Shown here piece by piece: positions 5,843 to 5,861 of a stretch of DNA of 5,861 nucleotides; the stretch's first letter is position 1, and every line of letters starts with the position of its first letter. Under the pieces are notes generated by a model. It had not been told where the DNA came from, ran no database searches, and saw only the letters and a program-made list of their open reading frames with translations. Made by a program: the position numbers and the translations under genes. Source of the DNA: RGIG4097 sp964367645 (GTDB lineage: Bacteria; Bacillota; Clostridia; Christensenellales; CAG-917). Location of the stretch: assembly GCA_964367645.1 (NCBI GenBank), contig CAYIYN010000083.1, positions 1-5,861 of the forward strand, given 5' to 3'.

Positions 5843-5861
5843 CGAGCACCAGACAGAAGTG

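Overview
The window looks like chromosomal DNA from a low-to-mid GC Gram-positive anaerobe, most likely a clostridial (Bacillota) lineage. The evidence is strong AAGGAG/GGAGG ribosome sites, a textbook sigma-A type promoter, a PgcA-type phospho-sugar mutase, a DUF2804 protein, an HPr-like protein that keeps the Gram-positive regulatory-serine loop, and a DUF885 lipoprotein peptidase. Nothing here fixes the genus. No tRNA, rRNA, CRISPR array, transposase or phage gene was seen.

Layout. Bases 1-1744 (+ strand) are the end of an operon: the C-terminal part of a phosphoglucomutase/phosphomannomutase (cut by the window edge), a complete DUF2804 protein (460-1506), and a 75-residue HPr-like protein (1517-1744) that has lost the catalytic histidine. 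Bases 1745-1998 are a convergent intergenic region with a perfect 28-bp tandem duplication (1798-1853) and a hairpin with T-runs on both sides (about 1877-1906) that can terminate both this operon and the facing gene. Bases 1999-3792 (- strand) encode a secreted, lipid-anchored DUF885 zinc-peptidase-like protein with the HEGIPGH motif.

Bases 3793-3928 are a divergent promoter region. It holds an extended -10 promoter for the rightward genes and an imperfect 12-bp inverted repeat whose one arm covers the ribosome site of the peptidase gene. Rightward, 3929-4651 encodes a 240-residue helical protein I do not recognise. After a 55-base gap without a terminator, 4707-5681 encodes a probable cytoplasmic GH43-like five-bladed beta-propeller glycosidase. 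The last 180 bases hold no convincing gene. They become GC-rich and full of small inverted and direct repeats, which suggests the edge of a structured or dispersed element that continues past the window.

How the genes fit together. The sugar-phosphate mutase, the HPr-like protein and the GH43-like protein suggest a carbohydrate metabolism setting, but no specific pathway can be named. The best leads are the histidine-less HPr paralogue, the inverted repeat that may hide a ribosome site in the divergent region, the unrecognised 240-residue protein, and the repeat-rich right end. I did not find a clearly new multi-gene system.
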